Assembly: GCA_039707655.1 (NCBI GenBank) | Contig: CM077666.1 | Location: forward strand, 304,198,166 to 304,262,165 | DNA: 64,000 bases | Direction: 5' to 3' | DNA from: Elymus sibiricus | Lineage: Eukaryota; Streptophyta; Magnoliopsida; Poales; Poaceae | Part shown: piece by piece, positions 1 to 10,223 of the stretch | How the letters are laid out: every line of letters starts with the position of its first letter | How positions within the stretch are numbered: the first letter of the stretch is position 1 | Program-made: the position numbers and the translations under genes | Notes under the pieces: model-generated | What the model was told of the DNA's origin: nothing | What the model saw: only the letters and a program-made list of their open reading frames with translations | Databases searched by the model: none

Positions 1-117
1 GAAACCCCTTTAAACAATCATCTTCTTCCACACTGTTTAACCACCATCTTCTTCCACACTGTTTAGTCACCTAATCCTAATACTCCAAACCATAGCCCTC
101 CGGTCCGGCGGTTCCAA

Positions 118-819
118 ATGGAGAAAGAGATCCATATGCAGGTTTTTAGCGCCAAACATGTGATCAGCGAAGGCTCGTTGAGGATAGCCGCCACCGTCAC
201 CAACCACGCAAGGGTTGTTCGGGAGTGGATCAACAATGTATCCAACTCCCTCGAAAATGTGGAGATGAAGATCGTTGGTCTCGACGCAGAGTACACCACG
301 CGTGTCACTGGGGAGATTCAACGCGGCGCCGTCCTTCAGCTGTGCCTCGGAGATGATGTTTTGGTGTATCACATCATGCATGCGCCCTCCATACCAGGTG
401 AGCTCCACGATTTCTTGTCTCGGGAGGACATATTCTTCTGCGGAGCAGCCATCGAAGGGGACAAAAAAAAGCTGGCGCCGTACAACCTTGATGTGAAAAA
501 GACCGCCGACCTACAATCCAAAATTCCTATAGAGGATTGTGACAAACAAACACCATCCTTATTCGACGTAGCAAATTATGTACTCGGGACAAAGCTTGAC
601 AAGGGCGACGAGACGCTGGAATTAAGGACGTCTGGATGGGAGATTTATCCATTGACCTACGAGTGGATAAAGTATGCAGCCCTCGATGCCCGTGTGAGTT
701 TCGAGATAGCTGCAAGGTCGAAGGAGCTTGTAGCGAAGCCGTCCCCCACAGAAAATGAGAACAAGAAGAAGAAGAAGAAGAAGAAGAAGAAGAAGAAGCA
801 GGATACAATAGATGGATGA
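118..819 (+). CDS. Werner-type 3'-5' exonuclease (DEDDy), single exon
   Basis: A 233-residue intact reading frame. The exonuclease domain spans about residues 45-205. Motif I is VGLDAEY with Asp56 and Glu58, motif II is CGAAIEGD with Asp115, and motif III is YAALD with Tyr186 and Asp190, which together are the four metal-binding acids and the tyrosine of the DEDDy class. Known relatives are the WRN exonuclease domain and plant WRN-exo-like proteins, which degrade DNA or RNA from the 3' end; grasses carry many small paralogues. No helicase or RQC domain follows, as in other plant single-domain forms. The ATG at 118 is the first in frame and gives the usual length. The C-terminus is a run of lysines encoded by an (AAG)n microsatellite, unlike the conserved core. 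Only 117 bases of upstream DNA are visible; it holds a 21-bp direct repeat (19-39 and 45-65). Expression is not shown; the catalytic call is firm from motifs, the substrate is not. Confidence 0.85.
   Translation: MEKEIHMQVFSAKHVISEGSLRIAATVTNHARVVREWINNVSNSLENVEMKIVGLDAEYTTRVTGEIQRGAVLQLCLGDDVLVYHIMHAPSIPGELHDFLSREDIFFCGAAIEGDKKKLAPYNLDVKKTADLQSKIPIEDCDKQTPSLFDVANYVLGTKLDKGDETLELRTSGWEIYPLTYEWIKYAALDARVSFEIAARSKELVAKPSPTENENKKKKKKKKKKKKQDTIDG
763..798 (+). repeat. (AAG)n microsatellite inside the exonuclease gene
   Basis: A run of AAG triplets encodes about a dozen consecutive lysines near the C-terminus of the exonuclease. Because the unit is three bases, length change keeps the frame and would only alter the basic tail. 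Confidence 0.95.
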
Positions 820-1805
820 ACTATTTCCTCTCTTGTTCATAAAAAAAATATTTCCTCTCTATATATATGGATAGATGAACTATTTCGCTGGTGTGCATGT
901 CTTTCGAACAAATGTAGTAGCGTAGGTCCGCTTGAATATAATGAAGTATTTATCCACCTAGTTTTCTCTCCTACTCCTTGCAATGATCAGTATGCAATGC
1001 ATGTGTCAGACGACAAGACAGCTTGTCCATGAACGCTGAACTACGGCGACCATCATGTTTCCACCACTGCCACACGCGATTCCCACGACACCACATTCCC
1101 CGACGTGCGCCTCATCCCCTCACGGCCCCACCACCCCTCCGCCGCGTGCGCCGAGAGCTGCACCCCATCGTGCTCATCTACCACACCTTTAAATGCTACC
1201 TTCATACATGTTTCTGAGCCATTGGATCGTTGATCGGGTGGCCAGCATCGGTCAGTGCGAGTTTTGCATAAAACTCCCAAACATTTTCGAAATGGCGCTT
1301 TAGTCCACATCCTGAGATGTTGTCCGTTGGATCACAGATCTAATGGCCCTGGTGCGTCCATATCACGGTAGCATATAAGGTGCGGTAGCACCAGATATTT
1401 TCCCACTCATGCCAAACTCGAGATATGTTTCTTATTTTTTCTAACATTTTGTAACGTGGCACGGCATCTGGTGCACCTAAGCCTCTAAAAAAATATTGGA
1501 GTGCACTCTAAAGATCTTTATATGCTCGAGAGCAACTGCGCATGTGGATAGTATCTTCTATTCCTAAATATCTATACAACGCAATATCTATTTTCTTTCC
1601 TAGCCATGTAACCATGCCACATAAGCTAGGCATGCATGCAATCCATACATTGCAATATATTGCATTACTCTCCAGCATGCAATCCTGCCACATCATCTAT
1701 TCATGCCTGTTAGTCATAGGTTGTTTTTTGCATTAGTCTTAATCCTTCACATTTAGTTAGAAATGACATTCTTTTTAAGTAGTCGTATGATTAATCCAAA
1801 TATTC
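820..1805. other. Intergenic, no gene seen
   Basis: Immediately 3' of the exonuclease gene. It contains a short duplicated stretch around gatgaactatttc (about 815 and 875). AT-rich DNA follows, with many gcatgc/catgca motifs near 1620-1690. No reading frame with a recognisable domain. Confidence 0.6.
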
Positions 1806-2560
1806 ATGTTCCATACAACTAAACTCCAAAGGTCCGCCGGAGCCGAGGCAGATGACGTAGGACGAGCGCGCTGGAGGAGCTGTCATAGGAGGAGGAGGAG
1901 AGCTCGAAGGGTAATCTTGCACGTCGGCCGCCGCTTGCATATCGGTGTAGGACTCCTCGAGCGCCCACTAGAGCTCGCACTCCTCCCTAGCATGGCGGAG
2001 TCACGGGATTTTCCTGAACCGCGATGGCCATCATAAAGTACTCCTCGTCGCCGGGGGCGCGGTGCTCGCGTCCCGACTCCTGGGGTACTGTCTGGAGCAC
2101 GCGCTCATCCACCGCACGAGCTGCGAGAATGACATGCTCGCGGCCGTCTTGTTGGAGAACACGCTCATGCGTTTGAGTGGCGAGGATGCGATGTTCGCGG
2201 GCATGCTGCCAGAGCACGCGCTCGTCCACATCGAGAGTGGCGAGGATGCGATGCTCGCGGGCATGCTGCTGGAGAACGCGCTCGTCCACCTTGTGAGCGA
2301 CGAGGATGCGATGCACCTCCTCGTGACCGACCAGGGCGTGCTGCTGGAGCACGCGCTCCCCCTCGTGGCCGATGAGGGCGAGCCGCTGGATCACATTGTC
2401 CTTCGCGTCGGCCCGTTGCCAGTGAGGGCGCGCTACTCATGGCTGTCGAGGGCGTGCTCCACCTCGGCGAGGTCAGAGACTCCATTATCTTCCCAGGCCG
2501 CGGCGCCATCCACTTCGGCAACGGCGGCATGCTCCGATGGGTACCAATGGGGGCGGGCGT
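1806..2560 (-). pseudogene. GC-rich decayed coding-like tract with ~60-bp tandem repeats
   Basis: Five imperfect units start at about 2095, 2155, 2212, 2272 and 2347 (period 57-75, usually 60). Each carries a gag(c/a)ac(a/g)cgctc core and a gaggatgcgatg-like core. Read on the minus strand the units give a repeated Glu/Arg/His-rich peptide (VDERVLQQHAREHRILAT type). That frame is broken upstream by a TAG near 2436 and a frame change near 2395, and downstream near 1987. The plus strand is also open (2062-2688), simply because the repeat lacks stops in several frames. I do not recognise the protein. It may be a remnant of a transposon-carried or hypothetical gene. Composition differs sharply from the AT-rich flanks. 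Confidence 0.4.
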
Positions 2561-3018
2561 TGACCTTTTTGTGGTTACACTTACACATTGTCCGACCGAG
2601 AAAAATAGAATCTAAAGTAGCACAATATGTTGGAACGTGTCGGGGGCTGGCTAGTAGGAGTAGTACAATAAACATCACATGTACATGATATTTTGAGAAG
2701 GGTTTTGATGTAATTTGTGTGAGTTGGGCCAGTGTGGATGTACGAGTAGTACTACATCCATATCATTGACATGCATGCACGCAACAAACATTTGTGTGGA
2801 AGATTTCACCCTATGTTCATATAATCTGTTTGAGAGTGGATTCGCTTTTTGTAATTGGAGCTCAGTTTTCCAAGAGAGAATCAAGAAAAGTGTGGTCCTT
2901 TGCTCGATTCCAATTTAGATTATCCATGTATTATTGCAAGAGATAGCTAGATATAGAGAGAATATTTGTGTCACAAAGACCGGGGGGGAGGTGGCAGTGA
3001 GACCTAAAGAGAGAGGGG
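2561..3018. other. Intergenic, no gene seen
   Basis: Mixed-composition DNA between the GC-rich tract and the purine-rich minisatellite. No domain or repeat was recognised. Confidence 0.5.
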
Positions 3019-3455
3019 CATATGCGTGTTCGAAAGACCGTGTGTGTGTCGGAGAGAGAGGAGTGTCCGAAAGGGAGGAAGAGGGTGTGTGCGTGTGTGT
3101 GAGAGAAAGAGGGGGGGCATATGCGTGTTCGAAAGACTGATGTGTGTGTGTGTTTGCTGGAGAGAGAGGAGTGTCCCAGAGGGGGGAAGAGGGTGTGTGC
3201 GTGTGCGTGAGATAAAGAGAGAGAGGGGGCATATGCATGTTCGAAAGACTATGTGTGTGTCAGAGAGAGAGAGGACTGTCCGAAAGGGAGGAAGTAGGTG
3301 CATGTGTGCGTGTGCGTGAGAGAAAGAGAGAGAGAGGGGGGCATATGCGTGTTCGAAAGACTGCGTGTGTGTGTCGGAGAGTGAGGGGTGTCCGAAAGGG
3401 AGGAAGAGGGTGTGTGCGTGTGCGTGAGAGAAAGAGAGAGTGAGGGGGGTGCGTG
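3019..3455 (+). repeat. Purine-rich GA/GT minisatellite, four ~99-112 bp units
   Basis: Units begin with catatgcgtgttcgaaagac at 3019, 3118, 3230 (one change) and 3342, spacing 99, 112 and 112. Each continues through a gtgtgtgt block, a ggagagagag block, gtgtccgaaaggg and gtgtgtgcgtgtg. All strand-biased open frames here (Val/Cys or Arg/Glu rich) are products of the simple repeats and not genes. Confidence 0.85.
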
Positions 3456-4349
3456 TAACGTCAACCTGTTACATGATATAAACATAGAGGGGATCTACAA
3501 GGTTACAGGGGCGGGGATATTGGGCGAGTGATAGTGTGTGTGCGATGAAGGACACACAGACATCGTCTGTTTTCGCGTGTGAGAGCTAGATAGAGGTCGT
3601 CAACATAGCTCACAGGGGGGAGGGGTAAGGTTATGTGTGGGAGAGTAAGAGAGAGAGTAGAGATAGAGAGCATTGCTTGTGTGTCACACGGAGACCTAAC
3701 TACATAGATAGGGACCGAGAGAAGGAGAGAATGGCGGTGTGCCTATTTTTCAATGGGATGGGAGAGAGACCAATAGACATGAATCGTGTGGAGAGGTGTG
3801 TGTGTTCCGAGAGAGAGAGAGAGAGAGAGAGGGAGTCGTGGACCTAGATACTGAGATGGGTGTTCATGTGTATGTTTCAGAGAAGGAATTGTCTAGCTGG
3901 TAGCCATGTGATGGCGGCCCAATCCTTCGATGAGAGTGGGCATAACTATTGATTTGGATGATTTTGACGTTGATGATCCAACTACATCGTACGCGATGAT
4001 ACGAATCGACAATCGCTAATTAAACCAATCTCCCATGGTCACTGATATTGCCGTATGCACAATCAACCTGAATAACGAGATCGAGTTCCAGCAAGCAACC
4101 GAAGAACCAACAAGAACTAAGATAATGCAATCTAAATTTCTAATATGAATTAATCAAGGATAATGGTGGGGTTCCTAATAGACGATCTGAACAAGGCATT
4201 AGTCATACACATCTCGCATATGCAAATTGTAGCGAAGCTAAACAATGTCTAAACGAAAACGCGAGTTTTAATATAGAAAAAATGTAGCTATATATCTATA
4301 TCTATAAACTATAGTACTCGATTTTTTTATTCCTATATCTATATCTATA
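3456..4349. other. Purine-biased intergenic DNA with a (GA)n tract
   Basis: Continues the GA/GT bias to about 3850, including (GA)n at 3809-3831, then becomes ordinary AT-rich DNA. No gene recognised. Confidence 0.6.
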
Positions 4350-4590
4350 CTACTCCCGTTTTTATTTACTCCGCATATAGCTTTGACTGTAGTGAAACTT
4401 TATAAACCTTGACCAAGTTTGTAGAAAACAATGTGAACATTTATAGTAACAAATTTACATGATGTGAAAATATATGCAACGATGAATCGAATGATATATA
4501 TTTGGTTGTGTATATGTTAATATATTTTTCTACAAACTTGCTGAAAGTATACAAAGTTTGACTTTAGAGAAACCTAATATGCGGTATTAT
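4350..4590. mobile_element. Stowaway/Mariner-type foldback MITE, degenerate
   Basis: About 240 bp whose two halves are inverted copies. The left arm has ctccgcata, then gactgtagtgaaactttat and aagtttgtagaaaa. The right arm has ttctacaaactt, then acaaagtttgact and tatgcgg. Long palindromes with actccc-like ends are typical of Stowaway MITEs. The ends are too worn to call a clean TA target duplication. The same family recurs, split, at 38539-38643 and 43985-44062. Confidence 0.7.
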
Positions 4591-4639
4591 GTATTATATA
4601 TTATATATTATATATTCATTATTTTTATGTAGTCAATGT

Positions 4640-4722
4640 GTGCATTTACAGGATTTGAACTCAGGACAACGCGTTTCGAACATCGGGCGCTAACCACTCC
4701 ACCTGATGTTCTTCCTCGAACA
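4640..4722 (-). repeat. tRNA-like relic, possibly a SINE head
   Basis: On the minus strand the tract reads like a tRNA-derived polymerase III promoter. An A-box-like ggtggagtggttagcgc is followed about 35 bases later by a B-box-like gagttcaaatcc. AT-rich sequence lies on the 3' side. It does not fold into an obvious complete tRNA and has no clear acceptor stem, so a functional tRNA gene is unlikely. Confidence 0.35.
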
Positions 4723-5070
4723 AGCAAGAGATATCTGCCTTTTTATATAGTTACTGTGATAATTGGTTTAAAGTGATATATTTTATGTCTGCCCCAAAGG
4801 ATCTCAAATTCATTAATAACAAAGAAAAGAGTTGCCCGGTTAATTAATAGAAAACCAGGAGAAAGCCATCACATGAGGCCCGTAAAAACAAGGCACATTG
4901 GGCGAGCTGGCTACACACACAAGAACACACACATGTTGTCGAAGATAAAAGCATCATCGAGGCTGCAATTTGGCGTCATCGTCATTGCACCTCTGCACGC
5001 GTGACTCCGGCCGCACCATCAACGACCACCAAGAAATCTACATATCTAAAGGGGCTACGGAGAGAAATAC
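4723..5070. other. Intergenic, no gene seen
   Basis: Ordinary-composition DNA. No open frame of note and no repeat recognised. Confidence 0.5.
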
Positions 5071-5375
5071 GTATCGAGAGTGTGTCTGCGAGGCACAGAG
5101 ACACAACTAGCGAGAGTGTGTTTGTTTGAGAGAGAAGCCAGTAGATAGATTAAGATCAAGATCGAGGTGTCACCCTGCTCCTGTCTTTATTGGGAGGGGC
5201 AGGGGCGGGAGAGAGCGAGAGAAAGGCGTATCAAGAGTGTGCGTGTGCCAGGCACAGAGACACAACCAGCGGGTGTGTGTGTGTCTGAGAGAGAAGCCAG
5301 TAGATAGATTAAGATCAAGATCGAGGTGTCACCCTGGTCCTACCAGTGTTGGGAGGGGGAGGGTGCCAGAGACAC
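5071..5375 (+). repeat. Two tandem ~158-bp units
   Basis: The block aggcacagagacacaac recurs at 5091 and 5250, and atcgaggtgtcaccctg at 5161 and 5320 (offset 159). Between them are the same gagagagaagccagtagat segments. It is the same compositional style as the minisatellite at 3019-3455 but a different unit. Confidence 0.85.
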
Positions 5376-5376
5376 T

Positions 5377-5377
<1 letters not shown>

Positions 5378-5410
<33 letters not shown>

Positions 5411-5531
5411 GTGTTACAGATCTATATTTGGGGATAGGTAGATAGCATGTGTGTGAGGCATGCCTAAAACATCAGGGAGATAAACTAGCGTGTGTGCATG
5501 CAAATGCCCGAAATAAATGAAGAGAGAAACA

Positions 5532-5592
<61 letters not shown>
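5378..5592 (+). repeat. (GA)n and (GT)n microsatellites
   Basis: (GA)n runs 5378-5405 and an almost pure (GT)n runs 5533-5592 with one interruption. The Val/Cys and His/Thr open frames over them are artefacts. Confidence 0.95.
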
Positions 5593-6599
5593 AGCGAACT
5601 CTTCTCGAAATCTCAAAACAAAAGGTGCTCAACTGGAATCCCATTGTATGGATTCATATGGTTCCGGGGACTCGAGTTAACCTTAATTAGGGATATGTGT
5701 GCGAGACGTAGTTATACTTTGAGACATGAGTGGCGGTGGGTGGGCAGAATTAAAGGGGTGGGGGTGTTCGACAGAGAGAGAGTGTGTGTTTTTGTGTGAG
5801 AGACTTGTAGGACTAGGTAGAAAGACGATTTCTAACCTTGACAGAGGGAGAGAAATAGACCGAGCGCGCATGTGTGATTGAGATGCCCACGGATAAGGAA
5901 GATTTGTATGTGTGTGAGAGAGATTGCACAATTCATTCACGTATCACTATCTAACGGTCGAGGACGTGCCTCGGTTGAACATAATCAATATCTACTTCAT
6001 ATCGTGGCTAAAGATACAATATCGATTCAACGCTATAAAGGTTGGACAATCACATATCGCATAAGTTATACTCTTTTTTTCAAATAGCCTTTTTCAATCG
6101 TGCATGCCAAAGTTATAGTGATATTTCTTCAAACAACCACTATAGTTATCATGTACATGCACCATTGTTAGTGTTGCATTCAAATTCATTAGTTTTGGAT
6201 GATTTAAGGTTCTATTATGAAGCAATATACATAATATTCATATATGAATTCAACGGGTACTGCAATTTTTGAAATGGATGCCATGTAATCATATGAGGTA
6301 ACACTTTTAAGTAGCGGACTATAATATCCATTTCTTTTGCGCATCTATATTATCCATTTGTTACTGTACAATATAATTGAAATTAACATGTCAATGCATT
6401 GTGTTAAAAATAAATAACCAATGGCACAAAATTACATATTTACACAAGAAATACATAGGCTGAGCGTTTGCTCCCTTTTTTATGAACGCGCCTTAGTTAC
6501 ACCTGTACGATCGGCCGTGCCCGTGTGATCTTAACAAATTATCGGTGCATCATCCGGGTTATTGCTGACGTGTGCGCCGTGTACACAGTCGCGCATCAC
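5593..6599. other. Intergenic, no gene seen
   Basis: Starts purine-biased and becomes AT-rich after about 5950. Several short frames exist but none has a domain or codon pattern I trust. Confidence 0.5.
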
Positions 6600-7189
6600 C
6601 GGTTTCCCGCTAGCACTGTCCAAAATTAGTTGAAACTGGATACGAACGATCCCGCGGGCGGCAAAATCTGCCGCCTACTTCTAAAATTTCCGTGACCGAG
6701 TCTGGAGCATTTAAAATTCCCCTTTTGTCCTTGGTGCAAGGAGAACAACACGGCCCTCATTACATAATAGGTCGGGGTTGCTTTGGTAACTTCCGCCCCC
6801 CCACCACACGGCACCTCCATTTCCTCTCCCCTCCCACAAAAACGACTAATCCACAGCACTAGAGCATCTTACAGCACGCCATCCATACTTCATCGGCGAT
6901 TCTACCCCCTTCCCTCTCGAAACCCTAGACTGCTCATCCATCAGCGTACCAGAGCCTATTCACTGCCGACGTCGTCCACCTCGCCGGATATGCTTCTGAG
7001 GCCACATCTACCCCTCCCACCTCCCCTAGAAACCATAGACTGCTCATCCACCACTGTACCACAGCCCATTCAGTGTCGGCCTTGTCCACCGCGCCAGATC
7101 TGCTTCGCCGGTGATCTCGTCAACGGCAGCACATCTGTAGTGGCTCCTTCCTACACCGCACCAGAGCCACTTCATTCACACCCCCGGAG

Positions 7190-7545
7190 CCGCCTCACCG
7201 ACGCCCCCATCGACGGCCTCAGATCCACTTCATCGACACCGTCCTCAACCCTACCAGAGCCGCTTCGCCGACTCCATCCTCAACCCAACCGGAGCCGCTT
7301 CGCTGATGCCCAAGTCCACGGCCTCAGATCCGCATCGTCCACATGATCGTCTACCCTACCGGAGCAGCTTCCCGATGCCCTCATCCATTGCCGCAGATCC
7401 ACATCGTCGACACCATCCTCAACCCTACCACTGGAGCAGCCTCACCGACGCCATTGTCCACGGCCGCAGATCCGCATCGTCGACACCATCCTCAACCCTA
7501 CCACTGGAGCAGCTTCACCGATGCCCTCGTCCACAGTCCTAGATC
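7190..7545 (+). repeat. Imperfect ~70-73 bp tandem repeat
   Basis: gatcc(g/a)catcgtc cores lie at 7327, 7396 and 7469, with a related, partly duplicated unit at 7222. Each is followed by ctcaaccctacc and a ggagcagcttcaccgatgcc-like block. A 73-bp unit does not preserve a reading frame, so the proline/serine-rich frames through here change frame from unit to unit. Confidence 0.7.
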
Positions 7546-8734
7546 TCCTTACTGGACCCCAACAGCCACCGCAGCGTCATCACCCTTGACGTTTCTAACC
7601 TGGTTCCCACCGTCTGGCAAGATGCCAAGCACCCGCCGCGACCTAGGTACTTGTCACCTTTAAACCCGTCTAGCATCACCTGCCAGATGTACTTCAAATA
7701 TACTAACAGGTCGCTGTTACATGTTATGGAGCTGGCAAGAGCCACAAGGACGATGTTTCTTCTAGATCTAATACCTTGGCCAACCAAACTCTTGGACTGA
7801 AGCATTGCTATGATCTTGTAAGTGCGTCTCTCTCTTGTATTGTTGTGTGCCTGCCAGCGTGCTTTGCTAGGATTTTCTACCAGTAATCCCTTTGTGTAGC
7901 CAATGATTACCACTACTGGCTGTTAAATTAGAGATATAGACGTCATACATTACACAATGTCGTAGGCGGCATGAAGGAATGCCAGTGCACTAAATTAGGC
8001 TCCCTTAGAGTGCTTGCAAGTCCAGTACACAAAGTCATGGCTAGTTTATGTGACGCACATAATTGTTAATTGGTGGTTTAATTATGTGCAAGGGATATGC
8101 AATGTTTATCATGTAGAGATGTCTCAAATTAGCTGTGTCAACTTGCAGATGGGGCGCAACAATGAAAAAGTACAAGATTTCTTAGTACAAAATGTATGGT
8201 GCATTTTCATGGAACATCGCAAAAAAATGAGGGGCAGCGGTGAGCCTATACAACATGGTATGATAAGTCACTCCATTGCAATCATCGTGATGTTATTTGT
8301 TTGGCATTGCTGTTGGCAAGGGTTCTTAGGGGCAGTTATTTTGAGTTGTCCTATGAAAATAAGCTCCTGTGAATATAACCTCGAGATAATAAGCCAACCA
8401 GTTCTTTTCATTGCCTGCTTTTTCAGCTGATCTGTTGTATGATAAGTGAAAAGTCTATTGCATTATGTTTTGTCATTTTGCTGCCCATATGAAAATAAAT
8501 TTGACTTGCAAACATCATGAATTGAACCCATCGCAGTAATTAATATGATAGGAAAACAAACCATCATTATTTGTTCAAAATGCAAATACAAAGATACATT
8601 CTACTTGGCACAATCTACTTTGGTCAATGTCTTCCAAACAGAGGATAATTGCCTAAATTTATATGATTAATCATTATCTATCAAAATTCCATGGTCCAAG
8701 TGGCTGGTTTTTATCATATAGCAGCACCACCTGA

Positions 8735-9030
8735 AAGTATCATATAGCAGCAGCAGCAGCAGCTCATAGCAATTCATCATATAGCAGCAGCACCTCATAG
8801 CAATTCATCATATAGCAACAGCAGCAGCAGCTCATAGCAATTCATCATATAGCAGCAGTAGCAGCTCATAGCAATTCATCATATAGTAGCAGCAGCAGCT
8901 CATAGCAATTCATCATATAGCAGCAGCAGTAGCAGCTCATAGCAATTCATCATATAGCAGCAACAGCAATAGCTCACAACAATTCATCATATAGCAGCAG
9001 CAGCTCATAGCAATTCATCATATAGCAGAT
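8735..9030 (+). repeat. CAG-rich minisatellite
   Basis: About nine units of roughly 30-40 bp built from catatagcagcag, a variable number of cag triplets, and ctcatagcaattcat. Units differ mainly in the number of CAG triplets. It lies in intron-like DNA of the decayed transposon gene. Confidence 0.9.
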
Positions 9031-9525
9031 CAGAATGAAAATTTGGCAAAAAATCAGAGGAGATCCTCACCTTGTTGGATGAGCTCATCCCGCAACAGCA
9101 CCTCATGGCCATGGCCTAGGAGGAGGGGAGGGGGAATGAGGGGCCATCTGCCGAAGTGGGGCATCGCCCATAGTTGGGCGGCGGCCGCCGGAGTGGAGCG
9201 TTGGACGGACCATAGCGGAGCAGCTGCTGGGGACCAGCAGAGTGAGGGGCAGCGCCAGAGGGAGGAGCTGCCGGGGAGATGGAGCCCTACCCGTGGGCCA
9301 TCGAGCCTCGCAGGAGAGAGCATCGTCGAGGAGCAGGACAGATGGGACGGGTGGTGGCAGCTCGCAGGAGGAACTCTAGCGCTGCAGGCAGGGAAAAGGG
9401 GAGAGGAGATGCAGGCGGGCAGGGGAACAAACACTTGCGTGTTAATTTTTACTTGGGGGTCGGGTGTGATGCAGGCCTGAGTAGTGGCATTTTAGTGTAA
9501 TATGGGCAAACAACAGAGTCATTTA
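9031..9525. other. GC-rich segment, unrecognised
   Basis: Open on both strands (plus 9043-9480, minus 9054-9434) because of its high GC content. The protein products are low complexity on either strand and match nothing I know. It ends at the target duplication of the hAT-like element. Confidence 0.4.
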
Positions 9526-9533
9526 GCTATACC

Positions 9534-10223
9534 CATTGTTTTTAAGGCATCCCTAAGGCGTCGCCTAGGCGACGCTTAGGCGTCAGGGCGCCCTGCGAGC
9601 TTGAAGCGTCCAGCTTGCCTTATGTACCTGCGTAAGGCGTCCGCCTTAAGCTTTAGAGCATCCGAGGTGTCTGCTTAGGCGTCCAGGTTGTTGCCTTAGT
9701 CCATTTTGGACGCCTTAGCTTGCCAGGCAGGCAGGGGAGCTGTTTTAGGCTGGAAACAGAGTTTTGGCGGGAAACAGAAAGGTTGTTGGCGCCAATAGGT
9801 AAGAGGGGGGGGGGAGAGAGAGAGAAAAACAGCCCCCAATCCACACACTCCTCCCCCTCCTTCTCTCCAGTGGCTCCTCTCCAGCAGATCTGCTTCCTGC
9901 TCTGCAGCAGATCCCTTCCGGCAGCTCCTCCCCCTCCTCCTCTCAAACGGCTCCTCCTCCTCTCCAGCAGCTCTTCATTCTCCTCCTGTCCAGCAGCTCC
10001 TCCTCCCAGAGAAAGTGCAAAGAGGATGGATGCTATATGGGCTCTACATCCAGCAGCAACTACAAGGTGTGTATGCCAGTATGCCTAGTTGCCTACCAAC
10101 GAAATTCTACTATATTCTACTACTTAGAACTCTCTAAGGCGGCCGCCTTGCCTTATGCCTTATCGCTTAGGCAGTGAGGCGCCCCCCAACGCCTTGCCTC
10201 GCCTTACTGCCTTAAAAACATTG
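9534..10223. mobile_element. hAT-like non-autonomous element with aaggcg repeats
   Basis: A 690-bp insert. Its ends are inverted: the left end is cattgtttttaaggc and the right end, read in reverse, differs from it by one base. It is flanked by an 8-bp target duplication, gctatacc (9526-9533) against gccatacc (10224-10231), one mismatch. Eight-base duplications are the hallmark of hAT transposons. Both subterminal regions are packed with aaggcg/cgcctt motifs. The interior is GC-rich and has no transposase. Confidence 0.65.

Noticed and set aside
2062..2688. 208-residue plus-strand frame as a gene
   Set aside because: It covers the 60-bp repeat tract, is open on both strands, has no domain, and runs into unrelated AT-rich DNA.
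4350..4590. A microRNA precursor from the long hairpin
   Set aside because: The hairpin is explained by MITE structure, and the same family occurs elsewhere in the window; no small-RNA evidence is available.
2915..5940. Val/Cys, His/Thr and Arg/Glu-rich frames over GA/GT tracts
   Set aside because: They are translations of simple repeats in several frames on both strands.
6783..7663. Proline/serine-rich frames as a stable protein
   Set aside because: The underlying unit is 69-73 bp, so the frame changes with every unit; only a decayed or non-coding leader role is supported.
9043..9480. Opposed GC-rich frames as genes
   Set aside because: Both strands are open only because of GC content; no domain, start context or homologue that I recognise.
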